NCBI GenBank assembly: GCA_002790175.1
Contig: PFUQ01000034.1
Span: forward strand, 1-9,373
Direction: 5' to 3'
Origin: Flavobacteriales bacterium CG_4_9_14_3_um_filter_32_8
GTDB taxonomy: Bacteria > Bacteroidota > Bacteroidia > Flavobacteriales_E > Vicingaceae
Length of the DNA: 9,373 bases
Below the pieces are notes generated by a model that did no database searches, was not told the DNA's origin, and saw only the letters and a program-made list of their open reading frames with translations. This document shows positions 6,179 through 9,373 of this stretch, one piece after another. Each line of letters begins with the position of its first letter. Positions within the stretch are counted from its first letter, which is position 1. Made by a program: the position numbers and the translations under genes.

Positions 6179-6654
6179 TAATTTTTTGCCTGTTTTAGAG
6201 AATAAGTATAAGCCAATTCTAATTTCTTAAATCGTTCTTCATCACTTATGGAGCAACCTGATTGGAGCAATTGAAAAACTTCCAATGTTCTTTCTTTTTG
6301 ATAAACTTTCGACGTTTTAAAGATAGTTAATTCATTTTTAAATTTATCCAACGAATCTTTTGTAAAATCTATTTTTTTGTTGGTTGAGGAAATTCCAATT
6401 AACGTTATTGATATATCATCAAACTTAAAAAATAAAATTTCATTTGGTGTTATCTGTTCTATACAGTTTATATTTTTTAGTGCTTTTTCTAACACCACAT
6501 CACTAAAGAGTTCTATTAATTCTTGTACTCGTTTATCTTTTTTTTTATTAAGTGCTGCCCACTCTTCGGTGTAAACATGATTGGCAATTAAAAAATGTTT
6601 CAACTCCTGCTCCAACTCTTTTAGTTCCTCACTGGTTAAACACCTGTACTTCAT
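6178..6654 (-). CDS. DUF6495-like protein of unknown function
   Basis: This is a 158-residue soluble protein without a signal peptide or membrane segment. It starts MKYRCLTSEEL and has an acidic, helical N-terminal half (EELKELEQELKHFL, EEWAALNKKKDKR, then a helix with LIELFSDVVLEKAL). A beta-rich centre (EILFFKFDDISITLIGI) and a helical C-terminus follow. The pattern fits my recollection of DUF6495, a short family restricted to Flavobacteriales and relatives with no known function, but I cannot test this here. The gene is first in a two-gene operon with the PBP4 gene, joined by TAATG. An accessory role linked to envelope work is possible, but only the location suggests it. The start ATG (6652-6654) follows A/T-rich DNA. 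The 87-bp divergent spacer to the gene at 6742 shows no clear promoter pair for either direction. Confidence 0.75.
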   Translation of the reverse strand: MKYRCLTSEELKELEQELKHFLIANHVYTEEWAALNKKKDKRVQELIELFSDVVLEKALKNINCIEQITPNEILFFKFDDISITLIGISSTNKKIDFTKDSLDKFKNELTIFKTSKVYQKERTLEVFQLLQSGCSISDEERFKKLELAYTYSLKQAKN

Positions 6655-6741
6655 AAATTTTATCTATTTTTTTATTTATAAATATGGAATAAATAGTAAA
6701 AGTACATCAAATAGGCAAATTAATCACTAAAACTAAAAATC

Positions 6742-8394
6742 ATGAACAAGTTGTTTGCATCCATCGTATTCATCACTAGTCTAAATGTTTCGTTTGCAAT
6801 AAATGAAACTCCAGTGAATTCAAAAATTAATAAGGTAACCGTTTTCTTAAATGGAGCACAAGTGTTTAGGAAAGCAACTTTTACGCTTCAAAAGGGAATT
6901 ACAGAAGTTATTTTTGATAGCATTTCTTCTAATATTAATTCCAATAGTATTCAGGTAAAAGGAAAAGGAAATTATATTATTTTAGATACTAAATATAAAT
7001 TGTATCAGCCTCCTAGCTCGTATTTACCACCCGAAATTCCAAAAAATATAATCGCACAACTTCAAAACATTCAGGATTCATTAGATGTGATGAATTTCGA
7101 TTTAGAAGAATTGAATTTTAAAAAAGAGGTGTTGGAACTAGAAAAACAATTGTTAATCAATAACAATAGTATTAAAAGCGATTCGTTGGCGTTGTTAAAA
7201 GATGCCATGAGTTTTTTTAGAGAAAAATACAACAACATTAATACAACATTAATAAAAGTAAAAAAAGAGGAATACTTACTCAACAAAAAATTGCAAGTTT
7301 TACAAACACGACTCAACAACATCAACAACAGTAATGCACAAAAATATGTAGCAATGCCTACTTACCAAAAATATCAAATTGTGGTAACTGTATCAGCAGA
7401 AGAAACAACTGCAGGAACAATTGATTTAAATTATTTAGTAAACGAGGCTTCCTGGAGTCCAACCTACGATTTAAGAGCCAATGGTATTAATGAACCCATC
7501 GAATTAACCTATCGAGCCAATGTGTATCAAAATTCTGGAGAAAATTGGGATAATATTTTACTAAAATTATCGACCAACAATCCAAACAAAAGTAAAGTGA
7601 AACCAGAATTACCCGTTTGGTACTTAAACTATTATAATCCAAGTGCATATTACAACGAGGATAGAAAAAGAAGTTATGGTGGTTTAGCAAAATCTGCTGC
7701 TAGCATGGATGGTGCTTGTCAAATGAAAGAAGAAGAATTATCACCAGCTCAAACTTCCGCTTTTTACGCTACCATGAACGAAAATTTAACCAACATCGAA
7801 TACGATATTTCTATACCTTATACCATTCCTTCGGATGGGCAAAACCACCTTGTAGCTATAAAAAACGAAAACTTAGCTGCTAAATACCAATATTACATGG
7901 TGCCAAAATTAGACAAGGATGCATTTTTAGTTGCCAACATGAAAGGATTTGAAGAATTAAATTTGTTGCCAGCCGCAGCCAATGTTTATTTTGAAGGAAC
8001 TTTTATTGGAGTAACCATGCTAAATTCGGATGTAATGGGCGATTCTTTAGCCGTAACATTGGGTAGAGATGAACGAATTTCAATAAGAAGAAAATTATTG
8101 AAAAAAGAAGAAAAAGGAGAATTTTTAGGAGATGAAATAATGAAAACATTTACCTATGAATTAACCCTTAAAAATAACCGACCAAATGATGTCGATATTA
8201 TTATTGAAGACCAAATTCCAGTAGCTAGTTTAGAAGAAATAAAAGTGATATTACTCTCTTCCGATAAAGCTAATTATACCAAAGAAACTGGAATGTTAAG
8301 CTGGACTTTTAATATGCCCGCAAAACAAAACAAGCTTATGGAGTTTAAGTATTCGGTAAAATACAATAAAGACAAACAAATTGCACTTAAATAA
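6742..8394 (+). CDS. DUF4139 domain protein, mucoidy inhibitor A (MuiA) type, exported
   Basis: This is a 550-residue exported protein. The signal peptide is about 1-19 (MNKLFASIVFITSLNVSFA, likely cleavage after SFA). Residues about 25-120 match the N-terminal DUF4140 pattern (INKVTVFLNGAQVFRKATFTL, then a GITEVIFDSI turn). A long charged helical stretch (about 105-195, rich in Glu, Lys, Leu and Asn) looks like a coiled coil. The C-terminal DUF4139 beta domain runs from about 205 to the end: a VNEASWSPTYDLRA strand, QNSGENWDNILLKLS, a flexible insert near 290-335, IPYTIPSDGQNHLVAI, MVPKLDKDAFLVANM, NVYFEGTFIGVT, and a closing EFKYSVKYN. The family is named after a protein reported to affect mucoidy; its molecular role is unknown. 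It diverges from the DUF6495/PBP4 pair and ends in a strong terminator, so it appears monocistronic. Confidence 0.92.
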   Translation: MNKLFASIVFITSLNVSFAINETPVNSKINKVTVFLNGAQVFRKATFTLQKGITEVIFDSISSNINSNSIQVKGKGNYIILDTKYKLYQPPSSYLPPEIPKNIIAQLQNIQDSLDVMNFDLEELNFKKEVLELEKQLLINNNSIKSDSLALLKDAMSFFREKYNNINTTLIKVKKEEYLLNKKLQVLQTRLNNINNSNAQKYVAMPTYQKYQIVVTVSAEETTAGTIDLNYLVNEASWSPTYDLRANGINEPIELTYRANVYQNSGENWDNILLKLSTNNPNKSKVKPELPVWYLNYYNPSAYYNEDRKRSYGGLAKSAASMDGACQMKEEELSPAQTSAFYATMNENLTNIEYDISIPYTIPSDGQNHLVAIKNENLAAKYQYYMVPKLDKDAFLVANMKGFEELNLLPAAANVYFEGTFIGVTMLNSDVMGDSLAVTLGRDERISIRRKLLKKEEKGEFLGDEIMKTFTYELTLKNNRPNDVDIIIEDQIPVASLEEIKVILLSSDKANYTKETGMLSWTFNMPAKQNKLMEFKYSVKYNKDKQIALK

Positions 8395-8418
8395 AATAAA
8401 AAAAACATTATTTTTTTT

Positions 8419-8449
8419 AAAAGCTTCAAGAAATTGAGGCTTTTTTATT
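8419..8449 (+). terminator. Rho-independent terminator after the MuiA-type gene
   Basis: An 11-bp stem (AAAAGCTTCAA at 8419-8429, TTGAGGCTTTT at 8434-8444, one T·G wobble) with a GAAA tetraloop is followed by a run of T (8441-8446) and then ATTT. It lies 25 bases after the stop codon of the upstream gene. Confidence 0.85.
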
Positions 8450-8452
8450 TCG

Positions 8453-8483
8453 TTGAATTTTTCTTAAATATTTGCTACTTTCG
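8453..8483 (+). promoter_or_regulatory. Promoter candidate for the gene at 8553
   Basis: TTG (8453-8455) and TACTTTCG (8476-8483) are 20 bases apart, within the usual spacing of Bacteroidota promoters. The -7 box has one mismatch to TAnnTTTG. It sits directly after the preceding terminator and would leave a leader of about 60 bases before the ATG. Confidence 0.5.
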
Positions 8484-8485
8484 TT

Positions 8486-8519
8486 GGTAGTTTCAAGAAG
8501 CATTAAAATGCTCCTTACC
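8486..8519 (+). promoter_or_regulatory. Nested stem-loop in the leader of the gene at 8553
   Basis: GGTAG (8486-8490) can pair with TTACC (8515-8519), enclosing an inner AGCATT-AA-AATGCT palindrome (8499-8512). The inner element could also act as a DNA operator just after the transcription start. There is no T-tract, so it is not a terminator. It matches no riboswitch class I know. Confidence 0.35.
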
Positions 8520-8552
8520 TAATCATCAGATGTAAACACAAAATTTAAGTAT

Positions 8553-9373
8553 ATGAAATTAGAAAAGATATTAGACAAACTTGGATCTATCGAGAAAAAC
8601 TCATTTATAAAAATTATTGATAATATTATTTCTAAAAACCAAAAGAACGGTAAGGAAATTGAAAAAATTTTAAGTTCTACCAACAAAGAGTTGAAATCAG
8701 TCGACAATCAAAATATTTCAACTATTTTTTCCTTAACCGAAAAAGAATTTTCTAAGCATATAAAATGTGAATTTGAAGAAATATCAACACAACTAGATAT
8801 TTTGATTGATATATTAATTCGTGATGGAAATTGCATTGTTAAACAAGATTGGTTTTCAAGATTGTATGAAAATGAAATCAAAAAATTAAAAGCAAAAATT
8901 AAAGTTCTAAATATTGAATTTGAAAACGAAAAATCAGAATTGAGCATAGAAAGAAAAAGAGATTATAAAATTTATAAATCATGTTTGTCAATAGCTTATA
9001 ATAACGATAAAGCAAATAATCGTGATGCAAAAGTTTCTTCTGACGAATTAAGTATAATATTAACTCTTTCAAAGCAACTTGGTCTTTCTCAAGAGGAAAT
9101 CAAACTGATAAACTATACAATTCTACCTATTAATATTTTAAACATACAAGATGTAATTAATAGTTTAAAAAACATTGGCGTAATATTCTTTTCTAAAAAG
9201 GATAACACAATTTATGTCGCTGATGAAATGGTTCGTCTTTTGCGAAGAATAAGAGAAAAAGAAGTTGCTGAAAAATTTTACAGAAGAACCTTAAAATTGC
9301 TTCGTGAACCAATAATTAATCAAATTGCTAAAAATCACAATATTGACAGAAAATTAAACTATTCTCAAAAAAT
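8553..9373 (+). CDS. Unidentified protein with coiled coil and TerB-like segment, 3' end outside the window
   Basis: The frame opens at ATG 8553 and runs 273 codons without a stop to the window edge, so the gene is partial. There is no signal peptide or membrane segment, so it is probably cytoplasmic. Residues 1-100 are helical and charged, with LDILIDILIRDGNC near 81-94. Residues about 104-140 form a Lys/Glu-rich coiled coil. Residues 157-190 (RDAKVSSDELSIIL, KQLGLSQEEIKLI) resemble the acidic-loop and helix pattern of TerB-like or EF-hand-like helical domains. Residues 203-260 continue with a strand pair (NIGVIFFSKKDNTIYV) and helices rich in Arg and Lys (MVRLLRRIREKE, FYRRTLKLLREP), which would suit nucleic-acid or protein binding. 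I do not recognise the family. It has its own promoter and is separated from the MuiA-type gene by a terminator, so it starts a new unit. Many A-ending and T-ending codons match the neighbours, giving no sign of recent transfer. Confidence 0.8.
   Translation, partial: MKLEKILDKLGSIEKNSFIKIIDNIISKNQKNGKEIEKILSSTNKELKSVDNQNISTIFSLTEKEFSKHIKCEFEEISTQLDILIDILIRDGNCIVKQDWFSRLYENEIKKLKAKIKVLNIEFENEKSELSIERKRDYKIYKSCLSIAYNNDKANNRDAKVSSDELSIILTLSKQLGLSQEEIKLINYTILPINILNIQDVINSLKNIGVIFFSKKDNTIYVADEMVRLLRRIREKEVAEKFYRRTLKLLREPIINQIAKNHNIDRKLNYSQK

Noticed and set aside
6377..6574. Plus-strand open frame inside the DUF6495-like gene
   Set aside because: It is antisense to a better-supported gene and its product has a skewed hydrophobic/serine-rich composition.
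7071..7690. Minus-strand open frames inside the MuiA-type gene
   Set aside because: They are antisense to a long gene with recognisable DUF4139 motifs; the low GC of the region explains the Phe/Leu-rich and irregular products.
8519..8947. Minus-strand open frames opposite the gene at 8553
   Set aside because: The plus strand carries an uninterrupted 273-codon frame with a promoter; the minus-strand products are Phe/Ile/Ser-rich complements of Lys/Glu/Asn codons.

Overview
The window looks like a chromosome segment of a low-GC member of the Bacteroidota, most likely Flavobacteriales or a close relative. The evidence is the AT-rich composition, A-rich translation starts without clear Shine-Dalgarno sequences, promoter-like TTG / TAnnTTTG elements, and a gene set typical of that phylum: a GWxTD-domain secreted protein, a DUF6495-like protein and a DUF4139/MuiA-type protein. 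It contains seven complete protein genes, one gene cut by the right edge, one tRNA, and several promoter, operator and terminator candidates.

Left part (1-1800). The first 249 bases hold no gene I can support. A minus-strand gene (250-1305) encodes a Fic-domain protein with an N-terminal winged-helix DNA-binding domain. Its Fic motif is intact except that the catalytic histidine is glutamine (Q282), while the inhibitory motif (S153-x-x-x-E157-G158) is kept. Directly upstream, at 1321-1465, are seven copies of a near-palindromic element (consensus TTTGAGCTAYAAA), mostly 21-22 bp apart. This looks like an operator array for the Fic protein's own DNA-binding domain. Further right are a nested palindrome (1472-1507), a terminator, and a tRNA-Ser(UGA) on the minus strand.

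Middle part (1968-4706). A secreted GWxTD-domain protein and a family 2 glycosyltransferase form a tight plus-strand pair. The glycosyltransferase must start at TTG. A 66-residue basic protein follows, with its own promoter candidate overlapping a small palindrome.

Envelope genes (4712-8394). A PBP4-type D-Ala-D-Ala carboxypeptidase/endopeptidase is coupled by a TAATG overlap to an upstream DUF6495-like gene, both on the minus strand. A DUF4139/MuiA-type exported protein diverges from them and ends in a strong hairpin terminator. The genes from 1968 to 8394 are therefore mainly concerned with the cell envelope.

Right edge (8395-9373). After the terminator comes a good promoter, a leader that can fold into a nested stem-loop, and the first 273 codons of a gene of unknown function that leaves the window. 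It has a coiled coil and a segment resembling a TerB-like acidic-loop helical region.

The best candidate for something undescribed is the histidine-less Fic/winged-helix protein with its phased operator array. The unidentified gene at the right edge comes second.
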